From: Pseudomonadota bacterium
GTDB lineage: Bacteria > Pseudomonadota > Gammaproteobacteria > Burkholderiales > REEB80
Direction: 5' to 3'
Assembly: GCA_028873515.1 (NCBI GenBank)
Contig: JAGWIG010000007.1
Span: forward strand, 1-64,000
DNA: 64,000 bases
Shown in pieces: positions 51,539-61,108 of this stretch. The first letter of the stretch is position 1. Each line of letters opens with the position of its first letter. Both the position numbers and the translations under genes were made by a program. The notes under the pieces are model-generated. The model made no database searches. It was not told where the DNA came from and saw only the letters and a program-made list of their open reading frames with translations.

Positions 51539-52167
51539 GACCGCATCTCCGGATAGCTATGAACGACTGCCGTCGGATTCGCTTCAAGCAACACATCCAG
51601 AGGATGTGCTCCAAAACTGACGGCAAGGCCTGACACGTCCGCATTAAGCGCCATTGACATGTCGTGTGAGGTATCACCTATCATAAGAACCCTATGAGAG
51701 GACACACCCAGCGCATCCATCAATTGCAACAACATCTCAGGATGCGGTTTCGAATGACACTCATCCGCACATCGGCTTGCATCGAAAAATGACTCAAGAC
51801 CTGAACCTTTAAGAGCTGCATCGAGGCCCCGCCTGCTTTTGCCTGTTGCAACGGCTAGTCGCAGGCCACGTTCATGACATTCTCTAAGCAATTCCCTTGC
51901 CCCTTCAAACAAAAGCTGAGGCTCCGGGGCAAAATAACGTGCTCGATAACAATCAGCAAAAACCGGATAATCCTTCACTTCCAGTTCCGGAACAAGCTGA
52001 GCGATGGCTTCAGCCAACCCCAGTCCAATGACGTAGCTTGCATCCAAATCGGAAGGGACTTCAATTCCCATATCTACACAGGCACCCTTGAGGCTCTCGA
52101 CAATGTGTGGAACAGAATTGGCAATGGTACCGTCCCAGTCAAATACAAGTAAATCAAACCTGTTCAT
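51517..52167 (-). CDS. HAD-superfamily hydrolase (phosphoglycolate phosphatase-like)
   Basis: LLVFDWDGTIANSVPHIVESL, VATGKSRRGLDAAL, MIGDTSHDMSMALNAD. Confidence 0.9.
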   Translation of the reverse strand: MNRFDLLVFDWDGTIANSVPHIVESLKGACVDMGIEVPSDLDASYVIGLGLAEAIAQLVPELEVKDYPVFADCYRARYFAPEPQLLFEGARELLRECHERGLRLAVATGKSRRGLDAALKGSGLESFFDASRCADECHSKPHPEMLLQLMDALGVSSHRVLMIGDTSHDMSMALNADVSGLAVSFGAHPLDVLLEANPTAVVHSYPEMRSWLAKNA

Positions 52168-52191
52168 AAATTAATGAGTCCAGATCAAAAT

Positions 52192-53238
52192 TCAGGAATT
52201 CCGCAAAAAAATAGAATCGTAAAACTTCTCGAGATCAACAGGCAAAGATGCATCAAAACGAAGTTTCTCACCTGTCAGCGGATGATCAAGAACAAGGGTT
52301 CTGGCATGCAGGAACATCCTTTTGAGACCAAGTTTTACCAATCCCGCATTGTACGAGTAATCGCCATATTTGTCGTCACCAGCTATCGGATAGCCCAAAT
52401 GAGTAAGATGGGCCCGGATTTGATGGGTACGTCCAGTCTTAAGTTGGGCCTCAAGCAAAGTAAACTCATCCGACACTGCCTTACGGACAAAAACTGTTTT
52501 TGAATCGAGCCCGTCAACATCTACCCTTACCCTCCTTTCTCCTGAAGTCAATGAGTATTTCTTCAGGGGGGCATTCACCTCGAAATGCTCTTTTGAAATA
52601 CTCCCCCTGACCAGGGCAAGATAAAACTTGCCAACCCGACCACTGCGCATGGCTTCATGCAGCGCCACAAGTGCGCTCCGTTTCTTTGCCAGGATAAGCA
52701 AACCCGAAGTTTCACGGTCGAGCCGATGAACCAGCTCCAAAAATTTCGCATGTGGCCGCAATGCCCTCATTTGCTCTATAAGACCATAACTTAATCCACT
52801 CCCGCCATGAACAGCCAGGCCCGAAGGCTTATCCATTACCAGTATGGCGTTATCTTCATAGATAATTCTTACATCACAACCAGAAAACCTTGCGGGAAGC
52901 GGGATAGAAACAGGATTGCACCAGACTGGTGGAATCCTTACAATATCACCTAGACAAAGCCGATAGACCGTATCAATCCTGCGACTGTTCACCCTGACCT
53001 CTCCGCTGCGAACAATACGATAGATATGGCTTTTTGGTACTCCTTTGAGCAATTTGACTAGAAAATTATCTATCCGCTGACCCTCGCTGGATTCATCCAC
53101 AGTCTGAAATGTCACAGAGTCTTTGATCATATTGGCAAACTTGCTTATACTTGTTAATGGAACGGTTTCAGGTTTTAGCAGCAAAACTGCCAACATAGAC
53201 CTTAAAACCGTATGAACAGTTTTGGTTAAGTCGCTCAC
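52192..53238 (-). CDS. rluC: RluC-type 23S rRNA pseudouridine synthase
   Basis: S4 domain, LVHRLDRETSGLLILAKKRSA, TGRTHQIRAHLTHLGYPIAGDDKYG. Start likely internal at MIKDSVTFQTV. Confidence 0.92.
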   Translation of the reverse strand: MSDLTKTVHTVLRSMLAVLLLKPETVPLTSISKFANMIKDSVTFQTVDESSEGQRIDNFLVKLLKGVPKSHIYRIVRSGEVRVNSRRIDTVYRLCLGDIVRIPPVWCNPVSIPLPARFSGCDVRIIYEDNAILVMDKPSGLAVHGGSGLSYGLIEQMRALRPHAKFLELVHRLDRETSGLLILAKKRSALVALHEAMRSGRVGKFYLALVRGSISKEHFEVNAPLKKYSLTSGERRVRVDVDGLDSKTVFVRKAVSDEFTLLEAQLKTGRTHQIRAHLTHLGYPIAGDDKYGDYSYNAGLVKLGLKRMFLHARTLVLDHPLTGEKLRFDASLPVDLEKFYDSIFLRNS

Positions 53239-53475
53239 CAGCTAAAGTAGCGAGTGTAAATTAATGATAGACGCGCTCTCAGACACAAGCAGATTTCCGT
53301 GCCCTGCCCCAATGTCGGCAAGGTATTTAAGTGACAAAACCAGCATAACGAATCGCCACGATCACCTTAATGACCGGATGGATTAACCTATCGAGCGAAT
53401 CAAGATAGCAAGTATATCAGCTTATTGGACTGGTTTGTCCTGCCCCGTGTGTTGAGCGCGGGAGAACGTAAAAAC

Positions 53476-56310
53476 ATGAAAAGAATGTTGTTTAATGCAA
53501 CTCAAGCCGAAGAGCTTCGGGTTGCGATTGTAGATGGTCAAAAACTTATTGATCTGGATATCGAATCAGCTGGAAAGGAACAACGCAAAAGCAATATTTA
53601 CAAAGGTATCATCACCCGTATTGAACCAAGCCTTGAAGCAGCCTTCATAGATTACGGCACCGATCGGCATGGTTTTTTGCCGTTTAAGGAAATTTCTCGT
53701 AGCAATTTTCGTGCAGGCGACCATGATAGCCAGCAAAGGCCACGCATTCAAGATGTCTTGCACGAGGGCCAGGAACTGATTGTACAGGTTGAAAAAGACG
53801 AGAGAGGAAACAAGGGGGCCGCTCTCACCACCTTCATCAGCCTGGCTGGACGTTACCTTGTCCTGATGCCAAACAATCCACGGGGTGGGGGAGTATCACG
53901 GCGCGTTGAGGGTGAAGAACGCACAGAACTCCGTGACACCATCTCCCAACTGGAAGTTCCATCAGGGATGAGCATTATTGCCCGCACAGCAGGTATCGGT
54001 CGTTCTCTTGAAGAACTACGCTGGGATCTCAACTACCTTACCCAGCTCTGGCAAGCAATTGAAACAGCGTCTCAAAGCCAAAAGGCTCCTTTCCTGATCT
54101 ACCAGGAAGGAAGCCTCGTCATACGCGCTATCAGGGATTATTTCCAGCCTGACATCGGTGAAATTCTCATTGATACTCCGCTGATTCATGAACAGGCACT
54201 CCAGTTCATGAGCCACGTAATGCCACAAAATGTCAGCCGAATCAAATTCTACAAAGATGATATTCCACTCTTTTCACGCTTTCAGATCGAACATCAAATC
54301 GAAACAGCCTACTCACGCGAAGTTGCCCTTCCGGCAGGCGGAGCCATTGTCATCGACCATACCGAAGCCCTCGTCTCTATCGATGTCAATTCTGCCCGTG
54401 CAACCCGGGGCAGTGATATTGAAACCACTGCCCTTAACACCAATCTTGAGGCTGCTGAGGAAATCGCTAGACAGTTGAGATTACGGGATCTAGGCGGGCT
54501 TATAGTCATCGATTTCATCGACATGGAAAACCCCCGTAATCAACGAGAGGTGGAAAACAGGCTACGTGAAGCCCTGCACCATGACCGGGCCCGTGTCCAG
54601 ACAGGAAAAATATCACGCTTTGGACTTCTGGAACTTTCCCGTCAGAGACTGCAGCCTTCCCTTGGTGAAACCAGCCATATTCCCTGTCCACGGTGTCATG
54701 GTACTGGCCATATCCGCGGCACTGAATCGTCTGCCCTGCATATTTTACGCATTCTTGAAGAAGAGGCGATGAAAGAAAATTCTGCAGCAGTCCACGCTCA
54801 AGTACCTGTTGATGTTGCCACCTTCCTCCTTAACGAAAAACGCGCCGAGATTCACGGCATCGAAGCACGTCTTAAGGTTGATATCGTACTCATTCCGAAT
54901 ACCCATCTAGAAACGCCTCACTATTCAGTAAGCCGGCTACGCCAGGACGAGATCGAGGATCTTGAGACAAAACCAAGTTACCGCATGGTAGAAACACCTG
55001 CCGAACCGAACATTGTTGAAACTGCAGAAACTCCTCACCCTGTTCGTATGGAAGCAGCAGTTCGAGGAATCACCTCACAAGGCCCTGCACCACACGGCGT
55101 CAACCCTGGCCGGGGATTCCTTGCACGCATCACAGGCTGGTTACATCAGTTAGGCTCACAAACCGAACCGGTACAAATAAAACCTGTTCCAGTAGAAAAA
55201 CGTCCGCACCCTCACCATCCTCGAGGTGAGCGCCACATCCAGGAAAATCGTAATGATACCCGTCGCAACACCAGTCAGCATGGCCGGGACAGAATTCGTC
55301 AAGGACAACACCCTGAACCGGTAACAGGCCTGCAGGAAAAAAAATCCGAGCACCTAACCGAAAAACCCATGGAAATTACTGACTCAACCGAACCTCATTC
55401 AAAGCGCGGCCGTCAAAATGTACGCCGTAATCTTAATGAGCGCATTGATGGGGGGCATGAACCACGCCTGATACAGGACTTACCAAAAAAATACCCTCAG
55501 GATGAGACCAGGGATGAACGCGAATCCCGCCCACCACGTGAATCCCGCCCACCACGTGAATCCCGCCCACCACGTGAATCCCGCCCACCACGTGAATCCC
55601 GCCCACCACGTGAATCCCGCCAACCGCGTAACCCCAGACCGCTCATTACTGAATCGGAAACCATCACTCAACCGTTAATGACAGAGCCTGTTACACTTAA
55701 TCCCGATCTGGAACCCGTCATTACCAAGCTACCGATAACCGAGGGGGTTGAATCAGCCATAAAACCTGATGCAGAGACCGAACTACAAGAAGAAACACAA
55801 ACAGAGCCTTCGATGCCCGGCAACACCAGACCTTCAGCCCAGCGGGAAGGTGTCCAACGACGAAACACGCGCCGCCGCCGCCGTCCTCCTACCGAGCAGG
55901 GCGATAGTTCCGAAGTTCAGGGTACCAACTTAAACCTAGAAACAGCCATGCCCCAGGAACATCAAGCCGAACTTGCACTTGAACAAAAAACTGAGACACC
56001 ACCGACTCGCAGGACCAGGGAAAAGAAACCTGCTCCTGAAGCCATGGCCAAAGCTGAAAACGTAACCCGGCATGAAGAGAAAATAAAGGTATCAACTAAA
56101 GAAATAACTGAGAAATCTTCCAGCACGGAACTGGCCTCAACTGTACTTCAGGATCTGATCCAGGTAGAGACCCGATCTATTGCGCAATCCTCCAGTGATG
56201 AGTTTAAGGCCCCACGCCAGAAACAGGCGCCCAAACCATGGATCCCCCTGAACTCCACAAGTGAGGAAGAAGGGCCATTGATTCAAGTGGAAACTCGGCA
56301 TAAAACCTGA
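53476..56310 (+). CDS. rne: Ribonuclease E
   Basis: MKRMLFNATQAEELRVAIVDGQKLIDLDIE; S1 domain, VSIDVNSARATRGSD, zinc-link CPRCHGTGHIRG; long basic/proline-rich C-terminal region. Track ORF opens at 53425. Confidence 0.95.
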   Translation: MKRMLFNATQAEELRVAIVDGQKLIDLDIESAGKEQRKSNIYKGIITRIEPSLEAAFIDYGTDRHGFLPFKEISRSNFRAGDHDSQQRPRIQDVLHEGQELIVQVEKDERGNKGAALTTFISLAGRYLVLMPNNPRGGGVSRRVEGEERTELRDTISQLEVPSGMSIIARTAGIGRSLEELRWDLNYLTQLWQAIETASQSQKAPFLIYQEGSLVIRAIRDYFQPDIGEILIDTPLIHEQALQFMSHVMPQNVSRIKFYKDDIPLFSRFQIEHQIETAYSREVALPAGGAIVIDHTEALVSIDVNSARATRGSDIETTALNTNLEAAEEIARQLRLRDLGGLIVIDFIDMENPRNQREVENRLREALHHDRARVQTGKISRFGLLELSRQRLQPSLGETSHIPCPRCHGTGHIRGTESSALHILRILEEEAMKENSAAVHAQVPVDVATFLLNEKRAEIHGIEARLKVDIVLIPNTHLETPHYSVSRLRQDEIEDLETKPSYRMVETPAEPNIVETAETPHPVRMEAAVRGITSQGPAPHGVNPGRGFLARITGWLHQLGSQTEPVQIKPVPVEKRPHPHHPRGERHIQENRNDTRRNTSQHGRDRIRQGQHPEPVTGLQEKKSEHLTEKPMEITDSTEPHSKRGRQNVRRNLNERIDGGHEPRLIQDLPKKYPQDETRDERESRPPRESRPPRESRPPRESRPPRESRPPRESRQPRNPRPLITESETITQPLMTEPVTLNPDLEPVITKLPITEGVESAIKPDAETELQEETQTEPSMPGNTRPSAQREGVQRRNTRRRRRPPTEQGDSSEVQGTNLNLETAMPQEHQAELALEQKTETPPTRRTREKKPAPEAMAKAENVTRHEEKIKVSTKEITEKSSSTELASTVLQDLIQVETRSIAQSSSDEFKAPRQKQAPKPWIPLNSTSEEEGPLIQVETRHKT
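55522..55629 (+). repeat. 18-bp in-frame tandem repeat within rne (ESRPPR x5 plus ESRQPR)
   Basis: GAATCCCGCCCACCACGT repeated five times essentially identically, then GAATCCCGCCAACCGCGT. Confidence 0.95.
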
Positions 56311-56330
56311 TATTCACTAAACAGAAGATA

Positions 56331-56365
56331 GAATATCCCTTGCATTCAGGTTGCCGGGGATATTC
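56331..56365 (+). terminator. Hairpin downstream of rne (possible terminator)
   Basis: GAATATCCC-N17-GGGATATTC, 9-bp perfect stem about 20 nt after the rne stop; weak U-tract. Confidence 0.4.
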
Positions 56366-56751
56366 TTCAATTCCAGAAAATAAAAATCTTTACTTCTCCA
56401 TCATGCATGCCCAAAAAATAGGCCGGAAGACATCCTTTGAAGAACGCTTAATGCCAGCTTGATATACTAAAAATCTGACCTGTACGGAAAACCGGTACTA
56501 TATAATCCTATTGAAAATATTGACCAAAAATCTACCCTATCCCAGGAGAGTTTCAAACCGATACATTCTTGGGTAACAGCAAAAAATGGAGGAACTCCAG
56601 CCTCTGGAAGCAGCAAGATTGACACCTAAGCCAGAAAGATGATTACTGCAGAATCCAGAAACCAGCAACATTTCCCTGGACATTTCGCAGGACAGCTTTC
56701 TCCAGTCAGGCACAGAATTCATAGAGGTAATCATAGAAACAATCTGCTATT

Positions 56752-57264
56752 CTAGAAATTCTTTTCTTCAACCATCCTGTTTTGAAGCAGACTTAATTCT
56801 TTACGGGCTTCCTTCAGGGCCTTACCAAGCCCTGAAATTTCAACTGTAAGCCGTTGAATAACCTTATTTGCTCCTTCATATTCATCGGATAATTTCGATT
56901 TCTCCTCGCCTAGCAGTGTTAATTGAAGCATGACTTCCTGTATCTGATCCTGCAATTCAGAAATATCATCCAGTGCTGCTTGCCTGATTTGCTCAACTTG
57001 TTTTTTGGCTTCCTCTGAAGCGAGATCCCATATTTCCTTGATAAGACTGGATGCCCTAAATTCGAGTGCCTGTGAAATTGGGGGTAAATTTGATTCCGAT
57101 TTCCATTTGAGTTCTTTCCACTCTGAAAGATGGCGGTTAATCGTTGTAAAACTGCCTTTCCCCAGACCATTGCGTACTACTTGTGAAGTAGGAGAAACCC
57201 CACTATTGGATAATCGATCTGCGATTTCAAAAACCTGTTCTCTTGTTACCCCGGTTCTTGGCAT
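56752..57264 (-). CDS. KfrA-like coiled-coil DNA-binding protein
   Basis: MPRTGVTREQVFEIADRLSNSGVSPTSQVVRNGLGKGSFTTINRHLSEWK N-terminal domain with a long coiled-coil C-terminus. Confidence 0.82.
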   Translation of the reverse strand: MPRTGVTREQVFEIADRLSNSGVSPTSQVVRNGLGKGSFTTINRHLSEWKELKWKSESNLPPISQALEFRASSLIKEIWDLASEEAKKQVEQIRQAALDDISELQDQIQEVMLQLTLLGEEKSKLSDEYEGANKVIQRLTVEISGLGKALKEARKELSLLQNRMVEEKNF

Positions 57265-57457
57265 TTATTTTTTCCCCATACGTACGCTGTATATCACAGC
57301 ATTATGTTATATTACATTTAATCAATACAGATAATTTCAAGCATGGATTCAGACTATCTACATTTAGGAATAAATATCAATAGGATATCCAGGGCAATAA
57401 AACCTGATCCCGTGCCCGTTAGTTTTAATTCAACATTCCTCAGGCTCTTTTGCACAT

Positions 57458-59497
57458 ATGGGCTTCTTTAATCCCGATATGGCAGGAATCCTGCCAATAT
57501 CAATCATTCTTGATATTCTGGTTTATTGGCTTGTAATCGGTTTCTCTGGTTTAATCTTTATCCGTAATCGTAAAATTGTAAGCCAGGTACTTTTTCCTCT
57601 GGGAGCATTAGGAGGAATCGCGCTGTTATCCATAACTGCATTCAGTATCACCCACTCTCCCACATCGGCAATACTGCCACTGGGGCTGCCAGATCTTCCA
57701 TTTCATATCAGGCTTGATGCGCTTTCCACTTTTTTCCTGTTTTTACTTGGCATCTCATCGACTGGAATCTGTTTCTTCTCCTCAGGCTATTTCAGTCGAG
57801 ATGGAAATTTTTCCCCAGGGCTTGTATGCCTGCAATTTCACCTCTTTCTAGTCAGCATGGCATTCGTATTCCTGGCAGATGATGCTTATTTGTTCATGAT
57901 TGCATGGGAAACAATGGCCATGTCGTCCTATTTTCTCGTTGTCACGGATCATAAAGTTCCCGAGATCCGCAAGGCGGGATACATTTATCTCCTGATGGCC
58001 CACATCAGTGCTACAGCAGTTCTACTCTGTTTCGGAGTGCTGCAAAAAGCAGGCCTTCAGGGTATCGGGGGAAGCTATACATTTGATATGATGCGTCATC
58101 TGAACCTGGATAATTTCTGGGCAACCACTGCCTTCCTGCTTGCATTGTTCGGTTTTGGAGCCAAAGCAGGCCTGCTCCCGGTACATGTATGGCTACCCGA
58201 AGCTCATCCTGCTGCTCCATCGCCCGTATCCGCCCTGATGAGTGGTGTAATGCTGAAAACTGCCATATATGGATTCTTGCGCGTCACCTTCGATCTTCTG
58301 CATCTGCAAATCTGGTGGTGGGGTATTCTAGTCCTTACCCTCGGACTGATCACTGCCTTCTTTGGGGTCATTTTTTCTGCCGTGCAGAACGATATGAAAC
58401 GTCTCCTTGCCTATTCATCAATTGAAAACATCGGCATCATCATGTCAGGGATAGGCTTAACGATTACTTTCCAGTCCTATCATATGCAGGCACTTGCATC
58501 ATTGGCCCTGATTGCAACCCTGTATCACTGCCTGAATCATGCCTGTTTCAAAAGCCTGCTCTTTCTCGCAACGGGCTCGGTGCTCCATGCCACAGAAGAA
58601 AGAAACCTTGGAAAACTTGGGGGATTAATTCACCGGATGCCCTGGGTAGCAGTTCTAGCGCTTATTGGTACTCTGGCCATTGCAGGACTTCCTCCCCTTA
58701 ACGGATTTGTTTCTGAATGGCTGCTCTTGCAGACTTTTCTGCTTACTGCCGGTTTTCCCCAACCCTATCTCAATATGCTGGTACCCGTTGCCGCTGCGGG
58801 ATTAGTACTCGCGACTGCACTTGCAGCTTATGTTATGGTCAAGTTCTATGCTCTTATTTTTCTTGGACAGCCACGTGAAAAGAAACTGCTTGAGGCAAAG
58901 GATGCAAATTACTGGGAACGTCTGGGCTTATCCTGGCTCGCTAGTTGCTGTGTGCTTCTAGGACTCTTCCCGGTTGAAGTCATTAAACTTCTGAATGCAG
59001 TACCGGGTTTATTGATAGGACAGGCACTAGGAAAGGTAACCAGCCAGACCAACTGGCTATTCCTCACGCCCATTTCTCCGGATCGAGCAAGCTACAGTCC
59101 CATGCTCTTCTTTAGCGCCACAACCATAATCATCCTGATTACTTTCCTTGGAGTCAGGCTATTCTACCATGGGCGAGTCCGGCGCACTACAGCCTGGGGT
59201 TGCGGTTACCCAATGCAAACATTCAGGATGCAAGAAACCGCGGAAAGTTTTGGCCAACCGATACGCACCATCTTTTCGCCTTTTTTTCGTATGCGCAGTG
59301 AATTGCCTTCCCCATCAGATCCAGCGCCCCACTACCATAACATCACTGAAGACCGGTTCTGGTATGTGCTTTATTTTCCGATTGGACGATTTATCCGTTT
59401 TCTGTCCAATCTCTTTGGTCGGATCCAGCAGGGACGAATTTCCATTTATCTACTCTATAGTTTTCTAACGCTAATTTTGCTGCTGTTACTAATATGA
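57458..59497 (+). CDS. HyfB-like antiporter subunit (NuoL/Mrp family)
   Basis: 679 aa multi-TM; FGFGAKAGLLPVHVWLPEAHPAAPSPVSALMSGVMLKTAIYG; LAYSSIENIGIIMSGIG. Confidence 0.92.
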   Translation: MGFFNPDMAGILPISIILDILVYWLVIGFSGLIFIRNRKIVSQVLFPLGALGGIALLSITAFSITHSPTSAILPLGLPDLPFHIRLDALSTFFLFLLGISSTGICFFSSGYFSRDGNFSPGLVCLQFHLFLVSMAFVFLADDAYLFMIAWETMAMSSYFLVVTDHKVPEIRKAGYIYLLMAHISATAVLLCFGVLQKAGLQGIGGSYTFDMMRHLNLDNFWATTAFLLALFGFGAKAGLLPVHVWLPEAHPAAPSPVSALMSGVMLKTAIYGFLRVTFDLLHLQIWWWGILVLTLGLITAFFGVIFSAVQNDMKRLLAYSSIENIGIIMSGIGLTITFQSYHMQALASLALIATLYHCLNHACFKSLLFLATGSVLHATEERNLGKLGGLIHRMPWVAVLALIGTLAIAGLPPLNGFVSEWLLLQTFLLTAGFPQPYLNMLVPVAAAGLVLATALAAYVMVKFYALIFLGQPREKKLLEAKDANYWERLGLSWLASCCVLLGLFPVEVIKLLNAVPGLLIGQALGKVTSQTNWLFLTPISPDRASYSPMLFFSATTIIILITFLGVRLFYHGRVRRTTAWGCGYPMQTFRMQETAESFGQPIRTIFSPFFRMRSELPSPSDPAPHYHNITEDRFWYVLYFPIGRFIRFLSNLFGRIQQGRISIYLLYSFLTLILLLLLI

Positions 59498-60444
59498 CTA
59501 ATCTATATGGCTTCATTTTCCAGTTTATCCAGCTCATTATGACGCTGGTTTTGAGCCCGCTGCTTCTTGGTTGGATCAACCAGTGCCGTTACTGGCTCCA
59601 GAACCGGCAGGGCCCAGGTGTTTTCCAGCCCTACCGGCAACTTGTTAAGCTTTTTTGCAAAGATGCGGTCCTCGCTGACAATGCTTCACCATTATTCCGA
59701 ATGACACCCTATTTCCTGTTTGCATGCATGTGCCTTGCAGGAACAATTGTCCCGGTGCTCGCAACCAACCTGCCATTCGCTTCTGTAGCTGACGTAATCG
59801 TTTTGGTGGGAATTTTTGCGCTGGCAAGAGTATTTCTTGCGTTGGCTGCCATGGATATCGGAACGGGTTTCGGCAATCTGGGTGCGCGACGTGAAATGAT
59901 GATTGGGTTTCTTGCCGAGCCCGCGTTGTTGATGGTGCTATTCACCCCTGCCTTCATAAGCCATTCAACAGCCCTTACCACCATTGTGGACACCCTTTCT
60001 CATACCCGCTTCATCATTTATCCCAGCATGGCATTTGCCATGGCATCCTATCTCATGGTCCTTCTGGCTGAAAATTCACGTATTCCCGTAGACAATCCCT
60101 CTACCCATCTAGAACTAACCATGATCCATGAAGCCATGCTGCTTGAATACTCTGCAAGGCATCTTGCGCTGGTTGAATGGGCTAGCAGTATCAAACTCTA
60201 TGATTATTTCGTGATCGGCTTCGCCCTTTTTGTTCCATGGGGGATAGCTTCTGGCAATCATTTGAGCAGTATGCTCCTCGCATTCCTTGCCCTTTTCATA
60301 AAACTTGCATTTGCAGGATTCGGGTTGGCCATTGTTGAAACCCTTTCTGCGAAGATGCGAATATTCCGTGTTCCTGAATTTCTGGGAACTGCATTCATGC
60401 TGGCTGTTCTGGGTACACTAACCCATTTTCTTCTGGAGGCATGA
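59494..60444 (+). CDS. HyfC-like membrane subunit (NuoH family)
   Basis: QPYRQLVKLFCKDAVLADNASPLFRMTPY; LAENSRIPVDNPSTHLELTMIHEAMLLEYS. Confidence 0.92.
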   Translation: MTNLYGFIFQFIQLIMTLVLSPLLLGWINQCRYWLQNRQGPGVFQPYRQLVKLFCKDAVLADNASPLFRMTPYFLFACMCLAGTIVPVLATNLPFASVADVIVLVGIFALARVFLALAAMDIGTGFGNLGARREMMIGFLAEPALLMVLFTPAFISHSTALTTIVDTLSHTRFIIYPSMAFAMASYLMVLLAENSRIPVDNPSTHLELTMIHEAMLLEYSARHLALVEWASSIKLYDYFVIGFALFVPWGIASGNHLSSMLLAFLALFIKLAFAGFGLAIVETLSAKMRIFRVPEFLGTAFMLAVLGTLTHFLLEA

Positions 60445-61106
60445 ATATGATTCCTCTGTCAGGTCAGCTACTCAACCTTCTCGCAGCGGTCTTTCTACTC
60501 ATCGCCTTTGCGATGCTTGCACAAAGACGAATACTAAGCCTGATCCACTTATATGCCTATCAGGGACTGGTGCTCAGTTTAAGCACGCTTATTGTTGCCT
60601 ACTCAACCCATCAACCCCATTTGTACTACTCGATGCTTCTGAATTTTCTATTAAAAGTCCTGATAGTCCCCTGGATTCTTCATCGATTGATTCACCGCCT
60701 TAATGTGCAATGGGATGTTGAAACCCTGCTCAATATCCCGACAACCATGCTTATTGGCCTCGCACTCGTCATTTTTGCCTTCAACCTGTCATTGCCAATC
60801 GTGCAATTGGCAGGAACAATCAATCGCAGCACCTTGGGAATTGCCCTGGCAAGTGTGCTTCTTTCCTTTCTCATGATGATTACCCGTAGCAAGGCAGTCC
60901 CCCAGGTCATCGGATTTCTGGCATTGGAAAACAGTCTCATTTTTGCAGCAACAAGCATTACCTATGGAATGCCCATGATGGTTGAACTTGGAATTGCCCT
61001 GGATGTTCTTGTTGGGGTATTTATTCTTGGTGTCTTTTTCTTTCACATACGCAACCAGTTTGACAGTCTCGAACTCAAACACATGGAAAAACTCAAGGAT
61101 AACTAG
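60441..61106 (+). CDS. HyfE-like membrane subunit
   Basis: Small multi-TM subunit between HyfC-like and HyfF-like genes; LALENSLIFAATSITYGMPMMVELGIALDVLVG. Confidence 0.88.
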   Translation: MNMIPLSGQLLNLLAAVFLLIAFAMLAQRRILSLIHLYAYQGLVLSLSTLIVAYSTHQPHLYYSMLLNFLLKVLIVPWILHRLIHRLNVQWDVETLLNIPTTMLIGLALVIFAFNLSLPIVQLAGTINRSTLGIALASVLLSFLMMITRSKAVPQVIGFLALENSLIFAATSITYGMPMMVELGIALDVLVGVFILGVFFFHIRNQFDSLELKHMEKLKDN

Positions 61107-61108
61107 CC

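Noticed and set aside
55522-55629. Possible CRISPR array
   Set aside because: Repeats are 18 bp, directly abutting with no spacers, and in frame inside rne.
55480-55671. 63-aa minus-strand ORF with repeated WWAGFT units
   Set aside because: It is the antisense shadow of the rne ESRPPR tandem repeat; no ribosome-binding or independent coding evidence.
56752-57264. Plasmid origin of this region because of KfrA
   Set aside because: The window is dominated by chromosomal core genes; chromosomal KfrA-like proteins exist.
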